Assembly: GCF_023913755.1 (NCBI RefSeq)
Contig: NZ_JAMXBJ010000050.1
Span: 186,001-250,000 of the forward strand
Length of the DNA: 64,000 bases
From: Pseudarthrobacter cellobiosi
GTDB lineage: Bacteria > Actinomycetota > Actinomycetes > Actinomycetales > Micrococcaceae
Direction: 5' to 3'
The position numbers were made by a program, and so were the translations under genes. A model generated the notes under the pieces. It saw only the letters and a program-made list of their open reading frames with translations. It was not told the origin of the DNA and searched no databases. Position 1 is the stretch's first letter; every line of letters begins with the position of its first letter. This document shows positions 24,073 to 32,932 of the stretch, in pieces.

Positions 24073-24948
24073 TCAGCGGACGGCGACACGGATATTGTTG
24101 CGCCACGGGTCCTCGAAGCGAAGCTCGGCGCCCGTGTGGTGCGAGGCCACACCGGCGACCTTCAGGCGGTCGGCGAGCGCTCCGACGTCATCCCCGGAAG
24201 GGACCTCGATGAGCACTTCGCCGAGGCCCAGGGTGTCCTTGCGGGGACCGGCTCCGCGGCTGTTCCACACATTCATGGCCATGTGGTGGTGATACCGGCC
24301 CGCGGAGACAAACAGTGCCTGCCCGTGCCAGCCGGCGGTCTTTTCGAAGCCCAGCGTGCCCACGTAGAAATCGTGCGCTGACTGGACGTCGCCCACCTGG
24401 AGGTGGACGTGGCCCACGCCGGCTTCGCTGGCCCGCTGGCCGGCCACGGAATCCTGGGTCAGGTGCTGCTCGAGGTAGCGCTGCGGCGGCAGTGCCAGGC
24501 TGTCCATCACTACATCCTTCCCGTTCCAGGACCAGTTTTCGCGCGGCCTGTCCCAGTACAGTTCGATGCCGTTGCCTTCGGGGTCATTGAAGTAGAAGGC
24601 CTCGCTGACGAGGTGGTCGGCGCTGCCGGTGAAGGACCGGGGTTCGTACTGGGCAGCGGTGGCTACCGTTGCGGCAAGCGAAGCCTGGTCGTCAAACAGC
24701 AGTGCGGTGTGGAACAGCCCTGCCTCTCCCCTGCCAGGCAGATTCAACGACGGAGCGGCCGCGAGGTGGACCAGCGGGCGTTGAAGGCGGCCAAGATAGA
24801 CGCCGCCGTCCTGTTCCGCGACGACCTCCAGGCCGAGCGCACGCTGGTAGTAGTCGGTCATCAGCTTCATGTCGCCCACCTTGAGCATCACGGCGCCCAT
24901 GGAGAGGTCGGCGGGAAGGAGATCCCGGCTGGTGGCTTCTGCAGTCAT
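24073..24948 (-). CDS. Two-domain VOC protein, catechol-2,3-dioxygenase-like
   Basis: 291 residues from ATG 24948 with GGGAG seven bases upstream. Two vicinal-oxygen-chelate modules are visible: residues about 15-145 (GAVMLKVGDMKLMTDYYQRA to FYFNDPEGNGIELYWDRP) and about 175-290 (GVGHVHLQVGDVQSAHDFYV to RFEDPWRNNIRVAV). Candidate metal ligands are His in VGHVHLQV, His in YHHHMAMN and Glu in LRFEDPW. The layout matches the CatE/YfiE type of Bacillus, implicated in aromatic or quinone handling. Substrate unknown. It is divergent from thiC across about 260 bases. Confidence 0.85.
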   Translation of the reverse strand: MTAEATSRDLLPADLSMGAVMLKVGDMKLMTDYYQRALGLEVVAEQDGGVYLGRLQRPLVHLAAAPSLNLPGRGEAGLFHTALLFDDQASLAATVATAAQYEPRSFTGSADHLVSEAFYFNDPEGNGIELYWDRPRENWSWNGKDVVMDSLALPPQRYLEQHLTQDSVAGQRASEAGVGHVHLQVGDVQSAHDFYVGTLGFEKTAGWHGQALFVSAGRYHHHMAMNVWNSRGAGPRKDTLGLGEVLIEVPSGDDVGALADRLKVAGVASHHTGAELRFEDPWRNNIRVAVR

Positions 24949-25108
24949 TTGAAAACTCCCGGTCCGTTGGCCTTCGGATGGAAGGCGGCTATGGTTCCAA
25001 TTTACTTGAAGCTTCAATTTAATTCAAGTGGCGGCGCAGCCAAATTGCGACCGCTTTCCCGTGATTGCTGTCACCAGGCCACCCTCCGCCTGTGGTAGCT
25101 TCGACTTG

Positions 25109-25198
25109 ACCACACGGGAGCCCTTGCAGGGGCTGAGATCGGGCTGACGCAGCCTGCGACCGTTGAACCTGTCCGGGTAATGCCGGCGAAGGAAGTGA
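25109..25198 (+). ncRNA. TPP riboswitch (THI element) controlling thiC
   Basis: The conserved boxes are all present: ACACGGGAGCCC, GGGGCTGAGATC, then CCGTTGAACCTGTCCGGGTA and ATGCCGGCGAAGGAAG. The pyrimidine-binding CTGAGA and the pyrophosphate-side GAACCTG..GGTAATGCC..CGAAGG match the thiamine pyrophosphate aptamer. It ends directly at the thiC ribosome binding region, so translational control by sequestration is likely. Confidence 0.96.
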
Positions 25199-25205
25199 GT
25201 ATTCA

Positions 25206-27023
25206 TTGAATACACAAGAAACACAGCTGATCCTTGCCAAAAATGAAGCCGACGTGGATCAAACGCTCCAGCCTGAAACCCAGTCACTGAAGTCCCACTC
25301 GCTGGCGTTTATCAACGATGAGGCCACGGGGATCCGGGTTCCCGTGACCGAAATCGCGCTGGAACCGTCGCCGAACGGCCAAGCGAACGGGCCTTTCCGG
25401 ACCTACCGCACGGCGGGACCGGGCAGCGATCCGGTGGTGGGCCTCAACCCGTTCCGCTCAGAGTGGATCGCCGCCCGCGGCGACACCGAGCCCTACAGCG
25501 GACGGGAACGGAACCTGCTCGACGACGGCAGGTCGGCCGTGCGCCGCGGCGCAGCCTCTGCGGAGTGGAAGGGCGCACAGCCGGTGCCCCGCCGCGCCGT
25601 CGACGGCCGGACGGTCACGCAGATGCACTACGCGCGGCAGGGTGTCATCACCCCCGAGATGCAGTTCGTTGCCCTCCGCGAGAACTGTGACGTGGAACTG
25701 GTCCGCAGCGAAGTCGCTGCTGGCCGCGCCATCATCCCCAACAACATCAACCACCCGGAATCCGAACCGATGATCATCGGCAAGGCCTTCCTGGTCAAGA
25801 TCAACGCGAACATCGGCAACTCCGCCGTGACCAGCTCCATCGCCGAGGAAGTGGACAAACTCCAGTGGGCCACCCAGTGGGGCGCCGACACGGTGATGGA
25901 TCTGTCCACCGGCGATGACATCCACACCACCCGGGAATGGCTCATCCGCAACGCCCCCGTGCCCATCGGTACGGTACCGATATACCAGGCGCTGGAGAAG
26001 GTCAATGGCGAAGCCAACGCTCTGACGTGGGAAATCTTCCGGGACACGGTCATTGAGCAGTGCGAGCAAGGCGTGGACTACATGACCATCCACGCCGGTG
26101 TGCTGCTGCGTTACGTGCCGCTGACGGCCAACCGCGTCACCGGCATCGTCTCCCGGGGCGGTGCCATCATGGCAGGCTGGTGCCTGGCCCACCACCAGGA
26201 GAACTTCCTGTACACGCACTTCGACGACCTGTGCGAGATCTTCGCCAAGTACGACGTCGCGTTCTCCCTGGGCGACGGACTGCGCCCGGGAGCGACGGCG
26301 GACGCCAACGACGCCGCCCAGTTCGCCGAGCTCGACACCCTGGCTGAACTGACCCAGCGGGCGTGGGAATTCGACGTGCAGGTCATGGTGGAAGGTCCCG
26401 GGCACGTCCCGTTCCACCTGGTGCGGGAGAACGTGGAACGCCAGCAGGAACTCTGCAAGGGCGCCCCGTTCTACACCCTGGGGCCGCTGGTTACGGATAT
26501 TGCCCCCGGCTACGACCACATCACGTCCGCCATCGGCGCCACGGAAATCGCCCGGTACGGCACGGCGATGCTTTGTTACGTCACGCCCAAGGAACACCTT
26601 GGCCTGCCGAACAAGGACGACGTGAAGACCGGGGTGATCACCTACAAGATCGCCGCCCACGCAGCAGACCTTGCCAAGGGCCACCCCGGCGCCCATGAGC
26701 GGGATGATGCCCTGTCCAAGGCCCGGTTCGAGTTCCGCTGGCGCGACCAGTTCGCGCTGTCCCTGGATCCGGTCACGGCGGAGGCCTTCCATGACGAGAC
26801 GCTGCCCGCCGAACCGGCCAAAACCGCCCACTTCTGCTCCATGTGCGGCCCGAAGTTCTGCTCCATGAAGATCAGCCAGGACATCAGGGACGAATACGGT
26901 TCGGCAGATTCGCAGGCGGCCATCGCCGAGGCCTACAGCGGGATGCGCGAAAAGAGTGCGGAGTTCCTGGCCGCCGGCGGGAAGGTCTACCTCCCCGAGC
27001 TTCGGATCCCGGCCGGGAGCTGA
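25206..27023 (+). CDS. thiC: Phosphomethylpyrimidine synthase
   Basis: 605 residues; radical-SAM enzyme converting aminoimidazole ribotide to HMP-P for the thiamine pyrimidine. It has INANIGNSAVTSSIAEEVDK, DTVMDLSTGDDIHTTREW, GWCLAHHQEN and the C-terminal cluster motif CSMCGPKFCSM (Cys-x2-Cys-x4-Cys). The start is TTG 25206; a nearby upstream GTG frame ends immediately. A TPP riboswitch occupies the leader, so repression by thiamine pyrophosphate is expected. Other thi biosynthesis genes are elsewhere except thiL at 48.4-49.4 kb. Confidence 0.97.
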   Translation: MNTQETQLILAKNEADVDQTLQPETQSLKSHSLAFINDEATGIRVPVTEIALEPSPNGQANGPFRTYRTAGPGSDPVVGLNPFRSEWIAARGDTEPYSGRERNLLDDGRSAVRRGAASAEWKGAQPVPRRAVDGRTVTQMHYARQGVITPEMQFVALRENCDVELVRSEVAAGRAIIPNNINHPESEPMIIGKAFLVKINANIGNSAVTSSIAEEVDKLQWATQWGADTVMDLSTGDDIHTTREWLIRNAPVPIGTVPIYQALEKVNGEANALTWEIFRDTVIEQCEQGVDYMTIHAGVLLRYVPLTANRVTGIVSRGGAIMAGWCLAHHQENFLYTHFDDLCEIFAKYDVAFSLGDGLRPGATADANDAAQFAELDTLAELTQRAWEFDVQVMVEGPGHVPFHLVRENVERQQELCKGAPFYTLGPLVTDIAPGYDHITSAIGATEIARYGTAMLCYVTPKEHLGLPNKDDVKTGVITYKIAAHAADLAKGHPGAHERDDALSKARFEFRWRDQFALSLDPVTAEAFHDETLPAEPAKTAHFCSMCGPKFCSMKISQDIRDEYGSADSQAAIAEAYSGMREKSAEFLAAGGKVYLPELRIPAGS

Positions 27024-27027
27024 CGGC

Positions 27028-27762
27028 TCAGGAAGCCTGAACCGAGCGTGACCTGCCGACGTCGGCGATGAAGGACCGGATGGCACGGTCACCTTCGGCA
27101 GAGTCCTGGGGCCGGTGTCCTCCCGCAGCGATGCGGTGCAGGGCACCGGTTTCCTGCAGATATCCGGCGATCTCCTCGTAGAGCGGTTCCCACCCACCCG
27201 TCAGGACCAGGGTGGGGACGCCCGGAACAATGTGCAGCGGGGCCTCCCAGGACGGCGCCTGCAACCGGAGCCGGCGCGCCGACCGTTTTTCCTCCGGCGT
27301 GGCGGGCTCCTGCAGGTCCGCCGCGAACATTCGCCGCACGAACTCACGCTGGAAGTCTTCATCGCAGAGCTGGTGCCGGACGTCGAACAGCGGTTGCATC
27401 AGGGCGCGGTGTGCGGCCGTGGCCGGCAGTTCGGCGGTCAAGGACAGGCACGCCGGTTCTACCAGCGTGAGGGAATACACCAGCTCGGGGTGTTCGACGG
27501 CAGCCATCATGGCCGCAATCGCGCCCTCGGCGTGGGCAACAATATGGCCCCCAGCGGCCCCGCGGCCGTCATCGGCAAGTGAGCGCAGGATGATGGCGGT
27601 ATCTTCCGAGAACGAGGACTCCACGGGTTCAGCGACGGGGTCAAAACCGTGCCGCCGCAGGAACAGGGCGTCGTACGTCAGGGCCATTCCGTGCTGGCGC
27701 GGCCACGCCGCCGCACCGAAAGGTCCGGCGCCGTGCACGAACGCTACCCGCTGTTTGAACAT
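27028..27762 (-). CDS. Alpha/beta-hydrolase fold protein with altered nucleophile site
   Basis: 244 residues with the fold's landmarks: VAFVHGAGPFG near the N-terminus (oxyanion-hole region), SLTLVEPACL after strand 6, VPTLVLTGGWEP, and a late AAGGHRPQDSAEG with the expected histidine. The nucleophile elbow, usually G-x-S-x-G, reads HIVAHAEGAIAAM, so alanine replaces serine. It may therefore be a non-hydrolytic binding protein, or use another residue. It is convergent with thiC, four bases from its stop. Confidence 0.82.
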   Translation of the reverse strand: MFKQRVAFVHGAGPFGAAAWPRQHGMALTYDALFLRRHGFDPVAEPVESSFSEDTAIILRSLADDGRGAAGGHIVAHAEGAIAAMMAAVEHPELVYSLTLVEPACLSLTAELPATAAHRALMQPLFDVRHQLCDEDFQREFVRRMFAADLQEPATPEEKRSARRLRLQAPSWEAPLHIVPGVPTLVLTGGWEPLYEEIAGYLQETGALHRIAAGGHRPQDSAEGDRAIRSFIADVGRSRSVQAS

Positions 27763-27865
27763 GACCCAACCCTATTCCACGGCGCCGACATCCCGATTGG
27801 GCAGCAGTAAGTGTCGTTGTGAGTGCTCAACGCAACACCTGCTGTTACCCAGCCGGGAGGCGTGG

Positions 27866-29446
27866 TTACTTGCCGAGGAACTTGTCGAATCCCTTGGGCA
27901 GGTTCAACTGCGAAGGATCAAAGTCGCCGCCCTGCTGGCCGAACGCTGCCCCCGTGGGCAGAGCCTTCGCAGCGCCGACCCGACGGGCCTCGGCGTCCTT
28001 GAGCTCCTGGGCAGCCTTGGCAGGGTTGCCTGAGCGGGCCTTCTTCTTCGGGGCGTTCTTGCCGCCCTTCCGCGCACCGCCGGGGCCGCCCATGCCAGGC
28101 ATCCCGGGCATTCCGGGCATGCCGCCGCCCTGGGCCATCTTCTTCATCATCTTCTGGGCCTGGCCGAAGCGCTCCAGCAGGCCGTTGACCTCGGAGACAT
28201 GCACGCCGGAACCCCGGGCAATGCGTGCCCGGCGGGAGCCGTTGATGATCTTCGGGGCGACGCGTTCGTGCGGCGTCATGGAACGCACGATCGCTTCGAC
28301 ACGGTCGATCTCGCGCTCGTCAAAGTTCTCCAGCTGCTCGCGGATGTTCTGCGCACCGGGCATCATCATGAGCATCTTCTTCATGGAGCCCATGTTGCGG
28401 ATCTGCTGCATTTGGGAGAGGAAGTCGTCCAGGGTGAAGTCTTCCTGGTCGGCGAATTTCTTCGCCATCCGGGCGGCTTCGTCCTTGTCCCAGTTCTTTT
28501 CGGCCTGCTCAATCAGGGTGAGGACGTCACCCATGTCCAGGATGCGTGAGGCCATGCGGTCCGGGTGGAACAGCTCAAAGTCATCCACGCCTTCGCCGGT
28601 GGAGGCGAACATAACCGGCTTACCGGTGACCGACGCAACCGAGAGCGCGGCACCGCCGCGGGCGTCGCCGTCGAGCTTGGACAGCACGATTCCGGTGAAG
28701 TTCACACCCTCGTCAAACGCGACTGCCGTGTTCACGGCGTCCTGTCCGATCATGGCGTCGATCACGAACAGCACTTCATTGGGGACGATGGCGCGACGGA
28801 TCTCGCTCGCCTGCTCCATCATCTCGGCGTCAACACCGAGGCGCCCGGCGGTGTCAACAATCACGACGTCGTGCAGCTTCTGGCGCGCTTCCTCGACGCC
28901 GGCGCGGGCGACGGCGACCGGGTCACCGGCGGGGTGCTCCAGTTCCGAGGTGGCTCCGGGGTGCGGCGCGAAAACGGGCACGCCTGCGCGGTTGCCGACA
29001 ACCTGGAGCTGGGTGACGGCATTGGGTCGCTGGAGATCACATGCCACCAGCAGGGGGCTGTGGCCTTGGGCCTTGAGCCATTTGGCGAGCTTGCCCGCCA
29101 GGGTGGTCTTACCGGCACCCTGGAGGCCGGCCAGCATGATAATGGTGGGACCGGTCTTGGCAAGGCGGATCCGGCGGGTCTCGCCACCGAGGATCTCAAC
29201 GAGTTCCTCATTGACGATCTTGACGATCTGCTGGCTGGGGTTCAGCGCCCCCGATACCTCTGCCCCGAGGGCACGCTCGCGGACGCGGGCCGTAAACTCA
29301 CGCACCACGGGAACGGCGACATCGGCATCCAGGAGGGCGCGGCGGATCTCCCGGACTGTGGCATCGACGTCGGCCTCAGTGAGGCGGCCCTTGCCACGGA
29401 GATTCTTGAAGGTTGCTGTCAACCGGTCAGAGAGTGAATTGAACAC
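27866..29446 (-). CDS. ffh: Signal recognition particle protein Ffh
   Basis: 526 residues. The N domain (LSDRLTATFKNLRGKGRLTE) is followed by the GTPase G domain with AGLQGAGKTTLAGKLA, DLQRPNAV, DTAGRLG and TKLDGDARGGAAL. The methionine-rich M domain begins near residue 330 and binds SRP RNA and signal sequences. The C-terminal tail has a Gly/Met/Pro-rich linker and basic patch. Ffh pairs with FtsY, encoded at 34.2-35.4 kb. It is divergent from the zwf-like gene across 88 bases. Confidence 0.96.
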   Translation of the reverse strand: MFNSLSDRLTATFKNLRGKGRLTEADVDATVREIRRALLDADVAVPVVREFTARVRERALGAEVSGALNPSQQIVKIVNEELVEILGGETRRIRLAKTGPTIIMLAGLQGAGKTTLAGKLAKWLKAQGHSPLLVACDLQRPNAVTQLQVVGNRAGVPVFAPHPGATSELEHPAGDPVAVARAGVEEARQKLHDVVIVDTAGRLGVDAEMMEQASEIRRAIVPNEVLFVIDAMIGQDAVNTAVAFDEGVNFTGIVLSKLDGDARGGAALSVASVTGKPVMFASTGEGVDDFELFHPDRMASRILDMGDVLTLIEQAEKNWDKDEAARMAKKFADQEDFTLDDFLSQMQQIRNMGSMKKMLMMMPGAQNIREQLENFDEREIDRVEAIVRSMTPHERVAPKIINGSRRARIARGSGVHVSEVNGLLERFGQAQKMMKKMAQGGGMPGMPGMPGMGGPGGARKGGKNAPKKKARSGNPAKAAQELKDAEARRVGAAKALPTGAAFGQQGGDFDPSQLNLPKGFDKFLGK

Positions 29447-29534
29447 GCGCCGCGCACTTCTTTCAGTGGATTTACAGGGTGGACTCGACTATCTAGGGTA
29501 CCAAGTCGGGCTTGCCGGATGGCATGCTGGCAGG

Positions 29535-30938
29535 GTGACGAGCCAAACAAGTGTAAAAACCCTGCTCATTCTGGGTGCCTCAGGCGATTTGACGGGACGC
29601 CTCCTGCTCCCGGGACTAGCCCGGCTGGTGGCGAGCGGCCGCGGCGATGGCCTGACCCTGGTGGGCGCCGGCTCCGATGCCTGGACGCCGGAACAATGGC
29701 GGACCCGGGTCCACGAAGCCTTCGCCCCCGCCGCGGAGGCCGCCGACGCGGCTGGAAAAAAGGCACTCACCGCCTTGGCGGAAGCTACCCCCTACCACCA
29801 GCTGGATGTTACGGCGGACGGAGCCCTGGCGGCATTGTTGGCAGGCCTGGAAGGCCCCACCGCGATCTATTTTGCACTGCCTCCCCATGTCAGCCAGTTG
29901 GCCTGCGAGTCCCTGCACCGTGACCAGGTTCCGGCCGGAACACGGCTGGTGATGGAGAAGCCGTTCGGCGCAAGTGTTGCATCGGCCCGTTCCCTTAACC
30001 ACACGCTCGCCGCCCTGGTGCCGGAGGACCACATCCATCGGGTGGACCATTTCCTGGGCAAGGCGACGGTGCTGAACATCCTGGGCCTGCGCTTTGCGAA
30101 CAATTTCCTGGAACCCGTCTGGAACCGCGAGCATGTGGAGAAGGTCGAGATCATCTTCGATGAGGACCTGGCACTGGAGGGAAGGGCGAGGTATTACGAC
30201 AACGCCGGCGCCCTGCGCGACATGATCCAGAGCCACCTGCTGCAGATCATGGCCCTGATGGCCATTGAGCCGCCGGCCACCATCGGAGAACGGGACCTAC
30301 GGGACGCCATCGCAGCCGTGCTCCGCGCCAGCAGCATCAGCGCGCCGTACGCGAAATCCACCCGCCGGGCCACGTATACGGCGGGTTCAATTGCCGGCAG
30401 GAACGTCCCGGACTATGCGCAGGAAGAAGGGGTAGACGCAGCCCGCGGGACAGAGACCTTGGCGGAAGTCCGGGTGAACATCGACAACTGGCGATGGAAG
30501 GGGGTCCCGTTCATCCTGCGATCGGGCAAGGCCCTCGGGCTGAAGCGCAAGGAAGCCGTGGTCACCTTCCGCCCCGTCCCGCATCTTCCGGCAGGATTCA
30601 CGGGCGTGGACTCCCCCAACCAGCTGCGGATCGGGTTCGGGCCGGATACCCTGGCGTTCGACGTCGACGTCAACGGTCCCGGCAGCATCTTCAGCCTGAG
30701 CCGCACAACGCTGAATGCGGAGCTGAGCGCTTCTGAGCTGCTGCCCTATGGCGAAGTGCTGGAAGGCGTCCTGAGCGGCGACCCGCTGCTCTCGGTGCGC
30801 GGCGACACAGCGGAGGACTGCTGGCGGATTCTCGAGCCCGTCCTGAAGGCCTGGCAGCAGGGCACCGTGCCGCTGGAAAAGTACGACGCCGGTTCGGCCG
30901 GTCCCGCCGGATGGCCAAGTTCCGCGCCGGCTGAGTAG
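29535..30938 (+). CDS. zwf: Glucose-6-phosphate dehydrogenase family protein
   Basis: 467 residues from GTG 29535; the open frame begins far upstream antisense to ffh, which is not coding. The N-terminal nucleotide motif is LLILGASGDLTGRLLLPGL and the active-site block is HIHRVDHFLGKATVLN (catalytic His in the RVDHFLGK context), followed by substrate-binding RYYDNAGALRDMIQSHLLQI. Family function is oxidation of glucose-6-phosphate to 6-phosphogluconolactone. The protein is shorter than many Zwf proteins and has no opcA, tal, tkt or gnd neighbour, so it may be a secondary isoenzyme. A strong terminator follows. Confidence 0.9.
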   Translation: MTSQTSVKTLLILGASGDLTGRLLLPGLARLVASGRGDGLTLVGAGSDAWTPEQWRTRVHEAFAPAAEAADAAGKKALTALAEATPYHQLDVTADGALAALLAGLEGPTAIYFALPPHVSQLACESLHRDQVPAGTRLVMEKPFGASVASARSLNHTLAALVPEDHIHRVDHFLGKATVLNILGLRFANNFLEPVWNREHVEKVEIIFDEDLALEGRARYYDNAGALRDMIQSHLLQIMALMAIEPPATIGERDLRDAIAAVLRASSISAPYAKSTRRATYTAGSIAGRNVPDYAQEEGVDAARGTETLAEVRVNIDNWRWKGVPFILRSGKALGLKRKEAVVTFRPVPHLPAGFTGVDSPNQLRIGFGPDTLAFDVDVNGPGSIFSLSRTTLNAELSASELLPYGEVLEGVLSGDPLLSVRGDTAEDCWRILEPVLKAWQQGTVPLEKYDAGSAGPAGWPSSAPAE

Positions 30939-30950
30939 GCCAGAACGAAC

Positions 30951-30992
30951 AGAGCGGGCAGGGAACCTTTTGAGGTTCCCTGCCCGCTCTTT
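30951..30992. terminator. Terminator between zwf-like gene and glnB
   Basis: A 17-bp perfect stem (30951-30967 with 30974-30990) and six-base loop, with TTTC on the plus side. It lies 12 bases after the zwf-like stop and 28 bases past the convergent glnB stop, so it can serve both. Confidence 0.88.
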
Positions 30993-31020
30993 CGTGTGGA
31001 TCAATAAACTTCTGGAACAG

Positions 31021-31359
31021 CTAGATGGCGGCGACGCCGCGTTCGCCGGTCCGGACCCTGACCGCTTCGAAGACGTCCACGGTCCAGACCTTGCCATCGC
31101 CGGCGCGGCCGGTGTTGGAGCTGGCGATGATGACGTCCAGGATGTCATCGGCCTGTTCGTCCGTGGCTAGGACTTCAACCCGGATCTTGGGCAGGAGGTC
31201 CACGTTGTATTCAGCTCCGCGGTAGACCTCTGTGTAGCCGCGCTGGCGGCCGTAGCCGCTGGCGGCGCTGACCGTCAGCCCCTGGACACCGTAGGACTCC
31301 AGGCCTTCCCGGATGGCTTCGAGCTTCTCCGGGCGGACGATGGCTGTGATCAGTTTCAT
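31021..31359 (-). CDS. glnB: Nitrogen regulatory protein PII
   Basis: 112 residues; trimeric sensor of ATP/ADP and 2-oxoglutarate. The T-loop GYGRQRGYTEVYRGAEYNVD carries the conserved Tyr that actinobacterial GlnD adenylylates, and the B- and C-loop regions (TGRAGDGKVW, VRVRTGERG) are intact. The ATG overlaps the amt stop as ATGA, so it is coupled to amt and most likely acts as the GlnK-type partner that blocks the channel. The usual downstream glnD is not present here. Confidence 0.95.
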   Translation of the reverse strand: MKLITAIVRPEKLEAIREGLESYGVQGLTVSAASGYGRQRGYTEVYRGAEYNVDLLPKIRVEVLATDEQADDILDVIIASSNTGRAGDGKVWTVDVFEAVRVRTGERGVAAI

Positions 31360-32705
31360 GCTTCCACGCTTTCCTTGCCCGCTGCCGGTTCGGTCTTCTT
31401 TGCGCCGGCTGCTTCGCCGTCTGTGGCCGAGCCCTTGCCCTTGATCAGTTCGTGGAGCGGCTGGAAGCTCCCGCCGTGGCCGCCCACTCCGAACTCGTAC
31501 GCCGTCTCGGCGTGCAGGCTGAGGTCAACACCAACGACTTCCTGCTCCTGCGAGACGCGGAAGCCCATGGTCTTGTGGATGGCGAAGGCGATGATTGCGG
31601 TGAGGATTGCCGAGTAGGCGATGGCGATGCCTGCTGCTGCGAGCTGGGCCCAAAGCTGGGTCGCGCCGCCGCCGTAGAAGAGGCCGCCGCCCACACCGTC
31701 GGTGGGGAGGGCGATGAAGCCCAGGGCAACCGTTCCGATGATGCCGGAGACCAAGTGAACGCCCACAACATCCAGGGAGTCATCGAAGCCCCAGCGGAAC
31801 TTGAGGCCGACGGCCAGGGCCGAGGCGACACCGGCGATGACACCGAGACCGAGTGCGCCCACCGGGCTGACGTTGGCACAGGCCGGGGTGATGGCAACCA
31901 GACCGGCAACCACACCGGAGGCAGCACCAAGGGAAGTGGGGTGGCCGTCGCGGATACGTTCGGTGACGAGCCAGCCGAGCATTGCCGCGGCCGGGGCTGC
32001 GAGGGTGTTGACCCAGATCAGGCCGCCCTGCTCAGCAGTCGTGGCCGCGCCGCCGTTGAAGCCGAACCACCCGAACCACAGGATGGCTGCACCGAGCATC
32101 ACGAACGGGATGTTGTGCGGGCGGTGGTTCGGGTCCTTGCCGAAGCCGCGGCGGTTGCCGATGATCAGGACCAGGACGAGGGCTGCCACACCGGCGTTGA
32201 TGTGGACCACGGTGCCGCCGGCGAAGTCGATGGCCGGGCCGAGCGCCTGGCCAACTGCGCCTTCAGGGCCGAAGAGGCCGCCGCCCCAGACCATGTAGGC
32301 AAGCGGGCAGTAGACAACGGTGACCCAGACAGGGACGAAGAGGGCCCAGGCGCCGAACTTGGCGCGGTCAGCGATCGCGCCACTGATGAGGGCGACGGTG
32401 ATGATGGCGAAGGTGGCGGCGTAGCCGACCTTGATGAGCCCGTCCGGGGTGGTGATGCCTTCAAGGCCAAAGGTGGCGAACGGGTTCCCGACGATTTGCA
32501 GGAAGCCCTCGCCGGAGCTCATCGAAGCGCCCCAGAGGACCCAGACCACGCCGACCATGCCGATGGAGATGAAGCTCATCATCATCATGTTCAGTGCAGC
32601 TTTGGCGCGCGTCATGCCGCCGTAGAAAAATGCCAGACCTGGTGTCATGAACAGCACGAGTGCTGCTGCCACCATGAGCCATACGTGACCTGCGGTAAGT
32701 TCCAT
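31356..32705 (-). CDS. amt: Ammonium transporter
   Basis: 449 residues from ATG 32705 (MELTAGHVWLMVAAALVLFM), with GGGAGG upstream; the frame extends to 32774. Eleven membrane helices are expected. Recognisable channel parts are FFYGGMTRAKAALNMMMMSF, DFAGGTVVHINAGVAAL (family signature with pore His) and FGWFGFNGG. The cytoplasmic tail is about 40 residues and ends Ala/Lys/Glu-rich. It is translationally coupled to glnB. A GTTAC-N6-GTTTC element lies upstream. Confidence 0.95.
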   Translation of the reverse strand: MELTAGHVWLMVAAALVLFMTPGLAFFYGGMTRAKAALNMMMMSFISIGMVGVVWVLWGASMSSGEGFLQIVGNPFATFGLEGITTPDGLIKVGYAATFAIITVALISGAIADRAKFGAWALFVPVWVTVVYCPLAYMVWGGGLFGPEGAVGQALGPAIDFAGGTVVHINAGVAALVLVLIIGNRRGFGKDPNHRPHNIPFVMLGAAILWFGWFGFNGGAATTAEQGGLIWVNTLAAPAAAMLGWLVTERIRDGHPTSLGAASGVVAGLVAITPACANVSPVGALGLGVIAGVASALAVGLKFRWGFDDSLDVVGVHLVSGIIGTVALGFIALPTDGVGGGLFYGGGATQLWAQLAAAGIAIAYSAILTAIIAFAIHKTMGFRVSQEQEVVGVDLSLHAETAYEFGVGGHGGSFQPLHELIKGKGSATDGEAAGAKKTEPAAGKESVEA

Positions 32706-32818
32706 GGTGCACGTCCTCCCTATGTTCGATGCTGCGGAATGCTCCGCCTTACTAACGCCTTTTGCGTCCTCCATCGAGTCTGTCGCTGCCGTGTTTCGCC
32801 CGCAGAGGATTTACATTG

Positions 32819-32872
32819 CTGGCTTGTTACAACAACCTCCCGGAAGTAAATGGTGCATATCTGGCTTGTTAC
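32819..32872 (+). repeat. 12-bp direct repeat upstream of amt
   Basis: CTGGCTTGTTAC occurs at 32819-32830 and again at 32861-32872, 42 bases apart. The second copy ends in the GTTAC half of the GlnR-like site. The layout suggests a regulator binding on the same DNA face. Confidence 0.5.
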
Positions 32873-32883
32873 GGTTATGTTTC
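32868..32883 (-). promoter_or_regulatory. GlnR-type nitrogen box upstream of amt
   Basis: The plus strand reads GTTAC-GGTTAT-GTTTC; on the minus strand this is GAAAC-N6-GTAAC, matching the core of the actinobacterial GlnR consensus (gTnAC-n6-GaAAC repeats). It lies about 165 bases upstream of amt and 50 bases from the divergent MFS start. Confidence 0.5.
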
Positions 32884-32932
32884 ACCATTGCCGCCGGCCA
32901 CTCGGCTGCCTACCTTGCAAGGAACCCGCCCC

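Noticed and set aside
25458..27197. 579-codon open frame antisense to thiC
   Set aside because: Composition shadow; the plus strand carries thiC with all motifs and a riboswitch.
28078..28135. Repetitive Gly/Met/Pro codons near 28.1 kb as a possible mobile or satellite repeat
   Set aside because: It encodes the flexible GMPGMPG-type tail of Ffh, common in actinobacteria.
27819..29534. Long plus-strand extension in front of the zwf-like gene
   Set aside because: It is antisense to ffh and shows only Ser/Arg-rich low-complexity translation; G6PD homology starts at 29535.
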